21,996 nucleotides of DNA, from contig JALQTF010000037.1 of assembly GCA_023264085.1 (NCBI GenBank), positions 1-21,996 on the forward strand, in the 5' to 3' direction. Below the pieces are notes generated by a model. The model was not told where the DNA came from. It did not search any database and saw only the letters and a list, made by a program, of their open reading frames with translations. A program made the position numbers and the translations under genes. Each line of letters begins with the position of its first letter. Position 1 is the stretch's first letter. The stretch comes from Acholeplasmataceae bacterium (GTDB lineage: Bacteria; Bacillota_I; Bacilli_A; Acholeplasmatales; Acholeplasmataceae). Positions 1-7,632 of this stretch are shown one piece after another.

Positions 1-1259
1 ATCTCACATTTATTGTTGAAAGTTTAGAAGATCTTAAGGCTTCATTAGCTGCAATTGGATTACCTTTATTTGTTTATATCGGAAACGCGAAAGAAATATT
101 CCAACAAATATATGATACTTACGGTACATTTTGTTTGCATAGCCATATGGAACACGGAACCAATCTTACCTATAAAAGAGATTTAGACATAAAAGCGTGG
201 ACGCTTCGTCATCAAGTCACGTGGACAGAATATAAAATGTTTGGTGTGAATCGAGCTCATGGTTTCAAATACCGATTAAGAGATTTTCATGGATGGTTAC
301 AAGAAGGTATCCTACCAATTCCTAAAGATCCTCAACCTTTTATAGATCATAAAAAAATCTTTAAAGATACACTCAAAGATTTGCTTGAACTAGAAGTGAA
401 AGGCTTACCGATTTCATTTTTCAAAGGTGGTGAGTCCGAGGGCATCAAACGTGCAAAAGCCTTTTTTGATCATCGATATAAAAAATATCAAGTGTATATC
501 AACAAGCCTGCACTTAGTATTCATTCATCTTCTTTATTGAGTCCTTATTTAGCTTTTGGAAATCTATCGATCCGTATGCTTCATTTATCCACCCAGAAAC
601 ATTTGAAAACGATAAAAGATCCTTTTTTAAAAAACCAATTAGAAGCATTTGAAAAAAGATTATATTGGCATTGCCACTTTATTCAACGTGTGGAAAGACA
701 CCCAGAATTAAATGAAGAAGCCTGGGATAAAAAACTTGAAGGTATTAGAGAAAGACGTCAAGATTTGTATGATGCATTCAAAGAAGGAATAACTGGATTT
801 CCAATTGTAGATGCTTGTATGCGAGCACTTAAAATAAGAGGATGGATTAATTTTAAACAACGTGCCATGGTTGCATCATTTGCTTCCAATGTCTTACTTT
901 TAGATTGGCGTGATGTAGGTAATATTCTAGGTACCTATTTTATTGATTATGAGCCAGGAATTCATTGGAGTCAAATTCAAATGCAAGCAGGATTAAATCC
1001 TTATCGTCATGTACCGATGTATGATGTCATCAAACAAAGTCATATGCATGACAAAGAAGCATCCTTTATTTATGAAATGATTCCTGAATTAAAAAACATT
1101 TCTGTACCAGATGTATTTACACCTTGGATATTAAAACATAATCCATATATAGCGCCAGTCATTGATTTAGAAACACAATTCGAAAAGAGTAAAAAACTAT
1201 TATACGACAGAAAAAAACAAAAGAAAAAGATCCCTGATTTATTTGGAGAAAATGTATGA
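1..1259 (+). CDS. Photolyase/cryptochrome family FAD-binding protein, 5' truncated
   Basis: The reading frame is open from base 3, so the gene begins before the window; the TTG at 135 is internal. The N-terminal part reads as the end of the antenna-binding domain (ESLEDL, then IGLPLFVYIGNA). The rest is the helical FAD-binding domain, with SPYLAFGNLS, TGFPIVDACMR, LLLDWRDVG and a DYEPGIHW segment. Family members bind FAD and repair UV pyrimidine dimers in DNA using light, or act as photoreceptors. Against E. coli PhrB (aligned from memory), the Asn near flavin N5 (N378) is His at 963-965 and the proximal electron-transfer Trp (W382) is Ile at 975-977, while the W359 equivalent is kept. This suggests an atypical bacterial branch rather than a class I CPD photolyase, so the exact activity is uncertain. 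It ends in TGA, overlapping the next ATG by 4 bases. Confidence 0.88.
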   Translation, partial: LTFIVESLEDLKASLAAIGLPLFVYIGNAKEIFQQIYDTYGTFCLHSHMEHGTNLTYKRDLDIKAWTLRHQVTWTEYKMFGVNRAHGFKYRLRDFHGWLQEGILPIPKDPQPFIDHKKIFKDTLKDLLELEVKGLPISFFKGGESEGIKRAKAFFDHRYKKYQVYINKPALSIHSSSLLSPYLAFGNLSIRMLHLSTQKHLKTIKDPFLKNQLEAFEKRLYWHCHFIQRVERHPELNEEAWDKKLEGIRERRQDLYDAFKEGITGFPIVDACMRALKIRGWINFKQRAMVASFASNVLLLDWRDVGNILGTYFIDYEPGIHWSQIQMQAGLNPYRHVPMYDVIKQSHMHDKEASFIYEMIPELKNISVPDVFTPWILKHNPYIAPVIDLETQFEKSKKLLYDRKKQKKKIPDLFGENV

Positions 1260-1741
1260 TAACTTTTAGACAAGCCCAAAAAGAAGATGTTAAACTTATC
1301 CTTCAATTCATAAAAAAACTTGCGAAATATGAAAAAATGTCAGACGAAGTGATTGCAACAGAAGACATCTTAGTAGACTCTATCTTTATAAAAAATCAAG
1401 CCAATGTCTATTTTTTGATGAAACATGATAAAGAAATAGGATTTGCAGTTACCTATCATCAATTTTCAACATTCGTTGGAAAATCAGGTTTATTTTTAGA
1501 AGATATCTTTATTGATGAGGAAGAAAGACATCAAGGATATGGCACGTTATTTTTTAAATTTTTAGTGTCTCAAGCATTAGCCATGAAATGCGTACGCTTT
1601 GAGTGGAATTGTCTCAACTGGAATCAACCATCGATAGACTTTTATGTGTCTTTAGGTGCAAAATCTCTAGATGATTGGACAACTTTCCGAATGATTCATT
1701 CTGATATGGAGTCATTTTTAAATAATAAAAAAGGTGTATAA
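1256..1741 (+). CDS. GNAT family N-acetyltransferase, diamine/spermidine acetyltransferase-like
   Basis: A 161-residue single-domain GNAT protein. The acetyl-CoA loop is seen as EEERHQGYGTLFF (about residues 88-100), preceded by the LEDIFID strand and followed by a C-terminal WNQPSIDFYVSLGA segment. That last segment resembles the NxPSIxFY motif of SAT-type polyamine acetyltransferases. The expected reaction is transfer of an acetyl group from acetyl-CoA to an amine; a diamine or polyamine substrate is an inference from the C-terminal motif. The start ATG overlaps the photolyase stop (ATGA), indicating translational coupling. The closing fold residues are all present and length is normal for the family. 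Confidence 0.85.
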   Translation: MITFRQAQKEDVKLILQFIKKLAKYEKMSDEVIATEDILVDSIFIKNQANVYFLMKHDKEIGFAVTYHQFSTFVGKSGLFLEDIFIDEEERHQGYGTLFFKFLVSQALAMKCVRFEWNCLNWNQPSIDFYVSLGAKSLDDWTTFRMIHSDMESFLNNKKGV

Positions 1742-1758
1742 TAAAAAAGAGGTAATCT

Positions 1759-2268
1759 ATGGAAATATTAAAAATTTTAGAACAACGTTTTAACAAGTAT
1801 CCTCAAAGACATTTAAATATAGATTTTAAAGACATTGAATCAAAACTTAAAAAACATTTAGACACGATCCATCGTATGGAAGATACAGGTGGTGAACCTG
1901 ATGTTGTCTTAATGGATGATGTACTCTATGTTATCGATATGGTAAAAGAGTCACCAAAGTTAAGAGGTAGTTTGTGTTACGACAAGCAAGCAAGACTTGA
2001 AAGAAAAAAATTTCCGCCAGCATCATCTGCAATAGAAGAAGCACATAAAATCGGTATTCAATTGTTAGATGAACGCATGTACATAAAACTTCAAGATATA
2101 GAAGATCTAGATTTAAAAACATCGTCATGGATTGCAACAGATGATAGTCTAAGATCTCTAGGCGGTGCATTATTTGGTGATAAACGCTATCAACGTACAT
2201 TCATTTATCACAATGGTGCGGACTCTTATTATGGTGCAAGAGGATTTAGAGGTTATATTAAACTTTAG
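1759..2268 (+). CDS. DUF4256 family protein, function unknown
   Basis: A 169-residue soluble protein with no signal peptide or membrane segment. It carries the conserved blocks I associate with DUF4256: MEDTGGEPDVV (about 41-51), an ESPKLRGSLCYDKQA block (about 64-78), KTSSW (about 120) and a C-terminal YHNGADSYYGARGFRG block. The density of conserved polar and aromatic residues suggests an enzyme or ligand-binding protein, but no function is established that I know of. The start ATG is preceded by AAAGAGG (1746-1752), a good Shine-Dalgarno site. It sits in the same plus-strand run as the acetyltransferase and mscL. Confidence 0.82.
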   Translation: MEILKILEQRFNKYPQRHLNIDFKDIESKLKKHLDTIHRMEDTGGEPDVVLMDDVLYVIDMVKESPKLRGSLCYDKQARLERKKFPPASSAIEEAHKIGIQLLDERMYIKLQDIEDLDLKTSSWIATDDSLRSLGGALFGDKRYQRTFIYHNGADSYYGARGFRGYIKL

Positions 2269-2276
2269 GAGTTCAT

Positions 2277-2684
2277 ATGAAACAATTTTTTAAAGAATTT
2301 AAAGCCTTTATCTCAAAAGGAAATGCACTCGATTTAGCTATTGGTCTTGTTTTAGGAACAGCATTTAATAATATCGTTAAAAGCCTAGTGAATGATGTCA
2401 TCATGCCTATATTTAGTCTTGTTGGTGGAAGAAGTATGAGTGCTTGGTTTTTTGTTTTAAGAGGGACACAATCATATAATGAATCATTAGGTACGTATGT
2501 GTTTTCGGAAGATGCTGTCGTTATTTACTATGGTCAGTTTTTAAATTCGATTTTAGACTTTTTCATCATTGGATTATCAATATTCTTAACACTTAAAGTT
2601 TTAAAAAAAATGGATCACACATTTGATGAAATAAAAGAAAAAATTTTACCGGAAAAAGAAAGTGATAAACATGAAAACCTTTGA
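2277..2684 (+). CDS. mscL: Large-conductance mechanosensitive channel MscL
   Basis: MscL forms a homopentameric pore in the cytoplasmic membrane that opens under strong membrane tension and releases solutes during hypo-osmotic shock. The 135-residue protein has the diagnostic N-terminal amphipathic helix (FFKEFKAFISKGNALDLA), then the pore-lining first membrane helix with VLGTAFNNIVKSLVND and the VIMP turn (to about residue 44). A second membrane helix lies near residues 78-108, followed by a charged C-terminal helix (EIKEKILPEK). Length matches the family. AGGAG at 2267-2271 is well placed before the ATG. For a wall-less or thin-walled cell this valve would be especially useful, which is an inference. 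The 3' end overlaps the next gene by 14 bases. Confidence 0.96.
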   Translation: MKQFFKEFKAFISKGNALDLAIGLVLGTAFNNIVKSLVNDVIMPIFSLVGGRSMSAWFFVLRGTQSYNESLGTYVFSEDAVVIYYGQFLNSILDFFIIGLSIFLTLKVLKKMDHTFDEIKEKILPEKESDKHENL

Positions 2685-3282
2685 TCCTACGATGCTTCAT
2701 CCACGTGCATTTTATTCACTTTTTTCGGGTATCATGGCACCAAGACTTATTGCTTGGGTGTCAACATTAAATGAAGATAAAAGTGTTAATATTGCACCAT
2801 ATAGTTTTTTTTCAGGTGCAAACACACGGCCACCGATGGTCGTTTTATCCATTGGAAGTAATCAAGGAAATAAAAAAGATACATCCTTAAATATTCTTAG
2901 AGAAAAAGAATGTGTCATTCATATGGCCGATGAAACGATGATTAAAAAAATGAATGTATCTGCAAAAAAACTTAAAAAAAATGAAAGTGAAGCAGAAGCA
3001 TTTAACATTGAACTCATACCTTCAAATAAAGTTGAAACGCCTAGTATTAAAGATACAATCTTTCAAATGGAGTGTACCTTGCATCAACATATCCTACTAC
3101 CACAAAATGATATGTTTATTTTAGAAGTTAAACAACTATCTATTGATGAAAAATATTTAAAAGATGGTCAAATTGATGTTGAAGCATATCACCCTCTCAC
3201 GCGATTGATGGGAAACTACTATGCAACACATTATGATATGAAAAAACTTAGTCATCCTGATTTGGATACTCTTGATGAATGA
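2671..3282 (+). CDS. Flavin reductase-like (FMN-binding split-barrel) protein
   Basis: A 203-residue protein matching the flavin reductase-like FMN-binding family. The core shows the PRAFYSLFSGIMAPRLIAWV opening, the NIAPYSFFSGANTRPPMV segment and the block around VLSIGSNQGNKKDT, where FMN phosphate contacts normally fall. The C-terminal PLTRLMGNYYAT matches the PLxRLGGxxY signature of the short flavoprotein group. Such proteins bind FMN and use NAD(P)H or other donors to reduce flavin or small substrates; the substrate here is unknown. I start at ATG 2671, because the GTG at 2662 adds only MIN without a better ribosome site. It overlaps mscL by 14 bases and the following gene by 8 bases. Confidence 0.85.
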   Translation: MKTFDPTMLHPRAFYSLFSGIMAPRLIAWVSTLNEDKSVNIAPYSFFSGANTRPPMVVLSIGSNQGNKKDTSLNILREKECVIHMADETMIKKMNVSAKKLKKNESEAEAFNIELIPSNKVETPSIKDTIFQMECTLHQHILLPQNDMFILEVKQLSIDEKYLKDGQIDVEAYHPLTRLMGNYYATHYDMKKLSHPDLDTLDE

Positions 3283-3616
3283 ACAAGTAAAGGCTTGGAT
3301 GGAGACATTATCTCCTGATGTAAAAGCCAAGGCATTTGAAATCAGAACGTGCATATTAAATTATGATATACGGATCATTGAAGGTTGGTCCTATGGTATG
3401 CCAAGTTATAAGATCAAGAAAAATATATTTTATTTTAATATGTATCAAAGACATATTGGATTATATCCACATCATCAAGCAATAGAAATATTTAAAGATG
3501 AGTTAAGAGACTATAAAACGTCTAAAGGTGCAATTCAAATACCTTTAGATGCTGAGATACCTTTTGATCTCATTAGAAAAATCCTTGCATTTAATATAAA
3601 AAATGAATCCAATTAA
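3275..3616 (+). CDS. DUF1801 (YdhG-like) family protein
   Basis: A 113-residue cytoplasmic protein of the DUF1801/YdhG-like group. The recognisable pieces are EGWSYGMPSYKIKKN (about residues 36-51), the YFNMYQRHIGLYPHH strand pair, and the YKTSKGAIQIPLDAEIPFDLI segment near the C-terminus (the family's sKGaiqFPl motif). Some relatives are discussed as iron-binding or frataxin-like (B. subtilis YdhG/Fra); whether that applies here is not shown. The ATG at 3275 is preferred over the TTG at 3272. It overlaps the flavoprotein stop by 8 bases and is the last gene of the run, ending inside the terminator hairpin. Confidence 0.83.
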   Translation: MNEQVKAWMETLSPDVKAKAFEIRTCILNYDIRIIEGWSYGMPSYKIKKNIFYFNMYQRHIGLYPHHQAIEIFKDELRDYKTSKGAIQIPLDAEIPFDLIRKILAFNIKNESN

Positions 3617-3630
3617 GGATTCATTTTTTT
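3601..3630 (+). terminator. Intrinsic terminator shared by convergent genes
   Basis: A perfect 10-bp stem, AAATGAATCC (3601-3610) paired with GGATTCATTT (3617-3626), has a 6-base loop that contains the stop codon of the DUF1801 gene. The plus-strand side runs into TTTT. The minus-strand side continues into a T-rich tract as well, so it may stop transcription from both directions; the minus-strand thioesterase ends at 3621 within the stem. Confidence 0.8.
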
Positions 3631-4055
3631 ATCGATTGTAAATAGTCTACGGCAATTGGTAGAAGTGGTGTGGATTTTTTTGTGTCATTTGATACATGTA
3701 CAATCACACAGGTTGAATAACCACATAATACATCATGTTGATAGATGACTTGTTCAAATGTTATGGAACTATTGCCAATTTTTAATACATTTGTATAGAT
3801 ATCCACTTGGCCCGGCCAGTGAATTTCAGCAAGAAAATCAATGGACATGTTTGCAATCACAAAGGATGTTTCTTCATTATGTAATGGTTTATTTGGATCA
3901 TATAAGATTTCTGTACGAGATGACTCTAAAAATCTTGCAAACATGGCATTATTGACATGTCCTTGTTTATCTGTATCGCCATATCTGACTTTATCATAGG
4001 TATGATGTTTAAAATCAGTTTTTGAAAAAGTATATGTTGGTTTTTGTGATTTCAT
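3621..4055 (-). CDS. Acyl-CoA thioesterase, hotdog fold (4HBT/YbgC-like)
   Basis: A 144-residue single hotdog-domain protein. Near residues 25-46 it has VRYGDTDKQGHVNNAMF, the active-site helix signature of the 4-hydroxybenzoyl-CoA thioesterase/YbgC/FatA-like group; the Asp of GDTD is the presumed catalytic residue. The remainder gives the alternating beta strands of the hotdog (SFVIANMSIDFLAEIHWPGQVDI and following). It should hydrolyse an acyl-CoA or acyl-ACP thioester in the cytoplasm; chain length cannot be read from sequence. It is the only minus-strand gene here, transcribed divergently from the SDR-like gene and convergently with the DUF1801 gene. Its own promoter is visible at 4105-4133. 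No strong Shine-Dalgarno site precedes the ATG. Confidence 0.86.
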   Translation of the reverse strand: MKSQKPTYTFSKTDFKHHTYDKVRYGDTDKQGHVNNAMFARFLESSRTEILYDPNKPLHNEETSFVIANMSIDFLAEIHWPGQVDIYTNVLKIGNSSITFEQVIYQHDVLCGYSTCVIVHVSNDTKKSTPLLPIAVDYLQSIKK

Positions 4056-4104
4056 GGGTTATTGCTCACTTTCTAAGTAGTGTCTCCAACTCTTTGATAT
4101 ACTT

Positions 4105-4133
4105 ATTATATAAAAATCATATATAAATGTCTA
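4105..4133 (-). promoter_or_regulatory. Sigma-A type promoter for the thioesterase gene
   Basis: On the minus strand TAGACA (4128-4133, one mismatch from TTGACA) is followed by exactly 17 bases and then a perfect TATAAT (4105-4110). Transcription would start near 4098, giving a leader of about 43 bases. The -35 box overlaps the upstream region of the divergent SDR-like gene, so the two directions may compete for polymerase. Confidence 0.7.
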
Positions 4134-4144
4134 AAAGAGGACTT

Positions 4145-4900
4145 ATGAATATACTTGTTACGGGTGCTTCGGGTACCATAGGTAAAAAACTTATAGAAAT
4201 CATTCAAAAAAGAAAACATCAACCTTTTTCTTTTGATAGAAATTTAGTGGATATATCTAATCAAGAAAGCGTCCACAAATACCTAGATAAAATCAATCCT
4301 GATGCCATTATGCATTTAGCAAAATCAGATGAAGTTATGACGACACATCTACTTACATGGTCAAAAAAACATCATACTAAGTTTGTGTTTACATCGAGTT
4401 ATAAGGTCTTTAGTGGAAAACAAGTAGAGGCCCCTTATCAAGTATATGATCGACCAGATGGTACAGATGATTTTGCGATAGGCAAAATAACACAAGAAGA
4501 TTTATGTTTTGATGTGTATCCTGATAGTTATGTCGTTAGACTTGCGTGGCAAATAGGTGATGCACCAGGTGGATATAACATGTTATCATTTGTAAAAGAA
4601 CAAATGAGACAACGTGGTGTGATGTCTGCCTCCAAAGGATTATATTTATCCTTGATGTTTTTAGAGGATACATGTCATGCACTCATAGATCTCATAGAAA
4701 GTTATTTACCAGGTATGTATCATCTTAATCAAAATGATGGCTATAGTTTTTATGATGTCATTCATTTTATGAAACATCATCGAGGACAAGATTGGATAGA
4801 GCTAGATGATCAAAAGAAATTCGCTAAAAATGATACGATGGAAAATACTAAAGTAAAAGTTAAAATGTTTTCAGAATTTGGAATGACACACTTTGAATAA
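4145..4900 (+). CDS. NAD(P)-dependent SDR/RmlD-like sugar-nucleotide reductase family protein
   Basis: A 251-residue Rossmann-fold protein of the extended SDR/RmlD type. The dinucleotide-binding loop is VTGASGTIGKKL (about residues 5-16), and the FTSSYKVFSG segment (82-91) corresponds to the RmlD STDYVFDG motif. The usual catalytic YxxxK is FAIGK here (F110, K114), so the proton-donating Tyr is missing although Lys and Ser remain. It may therefore be a binding or regulatory SDR, or use another donor; the substrate is unknown. I start at ATG 4145 because AAGAGGA (4134-4140) sits just before it; the ATG at 4127 has no such site. It is monocistronic, between a divergent promoter region and a strong terminator. 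Confidence 0.8.
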   Translation: MNILVTGASGTIGKKLIEIIQKRKHQPFSFDRNLVDISNQESVHKYLDKINPDAIMHLAKSDEVMTTHLLTWSKKHHTKFVFTSSYKVFSGKQVEAPYQVYDRPDGTDDFAIGKITQEDLCFDVYPDSYVVRLAWQIGDAPGGYNMLSFVKEQMRQRGVMSASKGLYLSLMFLEDTCHALIDLIESYLPGMYHLNQNDGYSFYDVIHFMKHHRGQDWIELDDQKKFAKNDTMENTKVKVKMFSEFGMTHFE

Positions 4901-4924
4901 AAGCTAGCCATGCTAGCTTTTTTT
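4900..4924 (+). terminator. Intrinsic terminator after the SDR-like gene
   Basis: AAAGCTAGC (4900-4908) pairs perfectly with GCTAGCTTT (4912-4920) around a 3-base loop, followed by TTTT. It begins at the last base of the stop codon and separates this gene from the iron transporter operon. Confidence 0.88.
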
Positions 4925-4934
4925 ATGATATTAT

Positions 4935-4964
4935 TTGAAAGTTATTCATCTTATCAAGTAAAAT
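4935..4964 (+). promoter_or_regulatory. Candidate promoter of the iron transporter operon
   Basis: TTGAAA (4935-4940) and TAAAAT (4959-4964) are spaced by 18 bases, each one or two mismatches from consensus, and lie directly after a terminator and before the receptor gene. Transcription would start near 4971. I see no clear Fur or DtxR-type box; a weak imperfect inverted repeat spans 4935-4957. Confidence 0.5.
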
Positions 4965-4990
4965 AAAAATACATACTAAAGGAGTTTGTA

Positions 4991-6022
4991 TTGAAAAAAA
5001 TATTGAGTCTCATCGTGTATAGTTTATTATTGATGATGTTGATGTCATGTACAAGTAATCAAAACGTTGTTGTGATTTATACTGAGAGACATTATGATAC
5101 AGATCAAGTACTTTTCGATCAGTTCACCAAAGACACGGGAATAACACTTAATATTGTTCGTGCAAGTGCAGATGAACTTGTTGCAAGATTAATAACTGAA
5201 GGTGAAAATACGCCTGCAGATGTGTTGATTTTTGCAGATGCTGGACGATTGTATCGTGCGATGGATGCATCTTTATTGCAACCTTTTGAAGATGAAGTCA
5301 TGAAAAGTCAAGTCGATGAAGGACTTTACGATGATACATATCATTGGTATGGACTAACCATGCGAGCACGTGTCATTATGTACGCAAAAGATCGTATAGA
5401 TCCATCCTTATTATCGACATATGAAAATTTAGCGGATCCAATGTGGCAACATCAAATTGCAGTTAGAACCAGTTCTAATTTATACAATATTTCGTGGATT
5501 GCATCCATGTTGATGACACAAGGAGATGTTATTACGCAACCCTTTTTAAATGGTTTTGTTTCAAATTTTTACCGAGATCCTGCTGGAAATGATCGTGATC
5601 AAGCTAAACTTGTTGCATCCAATGTAGGTGCGAACCTTGCCATTATGAATACATATTACATGGGGTTGTTACTGAATTCAGATGATGAAAGTGAACGTGC
5701 TGTTGGAGAATCTCTCGGCGTGTTTTTTCCAAATCAAGGAGACAATGCTTCAGGTGCACATATCAATTTAAGTGCTGGAGGTATTGTCACACATGCAAAT
5801 AATGTAGAAGGGGCAAAACAATTATTACGATTTTTAACGAGTACCTCATCACAATCACATTTTACAAATGTTAATTATGAGTATCCTGTGAATCCTAACA
5901 CAACTTGGCATCCACTTCTTTTAGAGTGGGGAACATTTAAAAGACAATCCATTAATTTATCCGATTTAGGTTTATATCATGAACATGCTTTTGAATTGAT
6001 GATAGGGGCGAATTGGACATAA
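4991..6022 (+). CDS. Ferric iron ABC transporter substrate-binding lipoprotein (FutA/FbpA-like)
   Basis: The extracellular iron receptor of the importer encoded with the next two genes. Residues 1-20 form a lipoprotein signal ending in LMSC, with Cys20 as the lipidated residue. The mature part has the FutA-like start VIYTERHYDTD (Y35), then ADELVARL and PADVLIFADAGRLYRA. Tyr165 and the TYY pair (Y222-Y223) fall where FutA/FbpA proteins use tyrosines to bind Fe(III). Length (343) is normal. The start is TTG 4991, fixed by AAAGGAG at 4978-4984 and by the good signal peptide beginning there. The end overlaps the permease start by 10 bases. Thiamine or another metal is less likely given the RHYDTD and tyrosine pattern. 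Confidence 0.92.
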   Translation: MKKILSLIVYSLLLMMLMSCTSNQNVVVIYTERHYDTDQVLFDQFTKDTGITLNIVRASADELVARLITEGENTPADVLIFADAGRLYRAMDASLLQPFEDEVMKSQVDEGLYDDTYHWYGLTMRARVIMYAKDRIDPSLLSTYENLADPMWQHQIAVRTSSNLYNISWIASMLMTQGDVITQPFLNGFVSNFYRDPAGNDRDQAKLVASNVGANLAIMNTYYMGLLLNSDDESERAVGESLGVFFPNQGDNASGAHINLSAGGIVTHANNVEGAKQLLRFLTSTSSQSHFTNVNYEYPVNPNTTWHPLLLEWGTFKRQSINLSDLGLYHEHAFELMIGANWT

Positions 6023-7632
6023 AAACGACAATCAAAAACCAAACACCATTTTTTAAATCTTCGGTCATCATCACATTTGTACTGATGATGCCTTTTGTAT
6101 TTGGCATCACGATGTTTTTTGGTGATGCACCAAAATGGCCATTTATTGTCTCAAATTTATTATCTACTTATTTTATAAACACCATGACTTTAGTCATAAG
6201 TGTCAGTGTTTTTAGTATGGTGATTGGGTTTTATGCAGCATATATCATTGAAACCATGTCTTTTAAAGGAAAAAAGATATTATCATTATTACTTTACTTA
6301 CCTTTGGCTATACCTGCATATGTACTGAGTTATATTTATGTGGATACACTTTCTTACAGTGGAAGAATTTATCAACTACTCATAAGATTAGGATTAGATT
6401 TTAGTGGCATTGTTTTTTCTATACCGATGGCCATATTTATACTCAGTTTATCTTTATTTCCATATGCATATTTATCATTTAAAGTGTATTTCAAATCAAG
6501 AAACACACATCATTTTGATGTTGCGAGATTACTTAGAATCCCATTTTTAAAACGTTTAACACGTATTCATCTGCCATTAATATTGCCGACATTCATGTCA
6601 GCATTACTTTTTATTTCTTTTGAAACGATTAATGACTACGGGGTCACTAAATATTTAAATATCAAAACGCTTACTGTAGGTATGTTTGATAGTTGGTTTC
6701 AAATGAATGATTTAACATCTAGTTTTTATTTAGCACTGATATACGTTGGACTACTTTTATTTGTCTCTATCATATATTGGGCTATATTTAATAGATCAAT
6801 CACAGATGCAACAAAATCTAAAACCATACCATACTTAAAAAAACTAGCATTTAAAGAGACGATACTTTATACAACACCACTATGGTTGATATGTTTATTC
6901 AGTCTTTTAATTCCAATAGTTGAACTTATTTTAAATAGTGTACAATCATCTAACTTAGCATCTATGATTTCTATTTTTCAAGCATTGATTCAAACGCTTA
7001 TGATGACGTTCATCTCTAGTACAGTCATCATACTTTTTGGGTTGATTTTAAAAAACATGCAAAGACTGATGCATCTTAAAAAAGGGATGACTTTATTTAA
7101 GTTGCCAGTTGTTGGATATGCTTTTCCAGGAGTTATGGTTGCTTTAATATATTATTATTTTTATATTCGTGTTGATCAATTATTAGATCCACTGTATCAA
7201 GTGTTATTTCAAAGAGGATTAATCATTTCATTAAGCAGTGTTGTGTTGATCATTGCTTATGTGTTTAAGTATTTTGCGGTTGGTTATAAACAAATTTCAA
7301 CGACGTATGATATCATAGGAACGCAACATACGCTTGCTGCCTATACGTTAAAAAAAAGTAAATTAAAAACACTTGTATTCATTGATATCCCAATGATCAA
7401 AAAAGGACTATATGCTGGATTTATTTTAAGCTTTATTGATATTATAAAAGAGTTACCGATGACATTGTTACTGAGACCTTTTAATGTACAAACGCTCTCA
7501 ACTTTAATTTTTACATCCATCAACAATGAAGATATTTCTAAGGCATCTTTTGCAAGTGTGTTACTTATTATTTTAACGAGTGTACTCATCATTTCACTAC
7601 AAAGATTTGGAAGGAAAAATAATGTTTCTTAA
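6013..7632 (+). CDS. Ferric iron ABC transporter permease, fused two-domain (FbpB-like)
   Basis: A 539-residue membrane protein with two homologous halves of about six membrane helices each, the normal FbpB/ThiP architecture that supplies both permease domains of the importer. Each half contains a cytoplasmic coupling loop: FDVARLLRIPFLKRLTRI in the first and the region from HTLAAYTLKKSK to IDIP in the second. A KELPMTLLLRPFN motif near the C-terminus matches iron permeases. Translation starts at TTG 6013 with AGGGG at 6004-6008; this codon lies inside the receptor gene. The 3' end overlaps the ATPase start by 11 bases, so the three proteins are probably made in coupled fashion. Confidence 0.92.
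   Translation: MDIKTTIKNQTPFFKSSVIITFVLMMPFVFGITMFFGDAPKWPFIVSNLLSTYFINTMTLVISVSVFSMVIGFYAAYIIETMSFKGKKILSLLLYLPLAIPAYVLSYIYVDTLSYSGRIYQLLIRLGLDFSGIVFSIPMAIFILSLSLFPYAYLSFKVYFKSRNTHHFDVARLLRIPFLKRLTRIHLPLILPTFMSALLFISFETINDYGVTKYLNIKTLTVGMFDSWFQMNDLTSSFYLALIYVGLLLFVSIIYWAIFNRSITDATKSKTIPYLKKLAFKETILYTTPLWLICLFSLLIPIVELILNSVQSSNLASMISIFQALIQTLMMTFISSTVIILFGLILKNMQRLMHLKKGMTLFKLPVVGYAFPGVMVALIYYYFYIRVDQLLDPLYQVLFQRGLIISLSSVVLIIAYVFKYFAVGYKQISTTYDIIGTQHTLAAYTLKKSKLKTLVFIDIPMIKKGLYAGFILSFIDIIKELPMTLLLRPFNVQTLSTLIFTSINNEDISKASFASVLLIILTSVLIISLQRFGRKNNVS

Noticed and set aside
1737..1742. TATAAT before the DUF4256 gene
   Set aside because: No usable -35 box about 17 bases upstream and the gene is in a tight co-directional run; likely chance in AT-rich DNA.
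1931..2200. Minus-strand open frame across the DUF4256 gene
   Set aside because: Low-complexity antisense frame; the plus-strand protein has conserved family blocks.
4094..4125. Possible plus-strand promoter for the SDR-like gene (TTGATA and a TATATA-like box)
   Set aside because: Spacing to any good -10 box is wrong (about 20 bases), so I do not list it; the gene probably has a promoter here, but I cannot place it.
4920..4990. Riboswitch or Fur box before the iron transporter
   Set aside because: Only about 70 bases, AT-rich, with no convincing conserved structure and only a weak imperfect inverted repeat.
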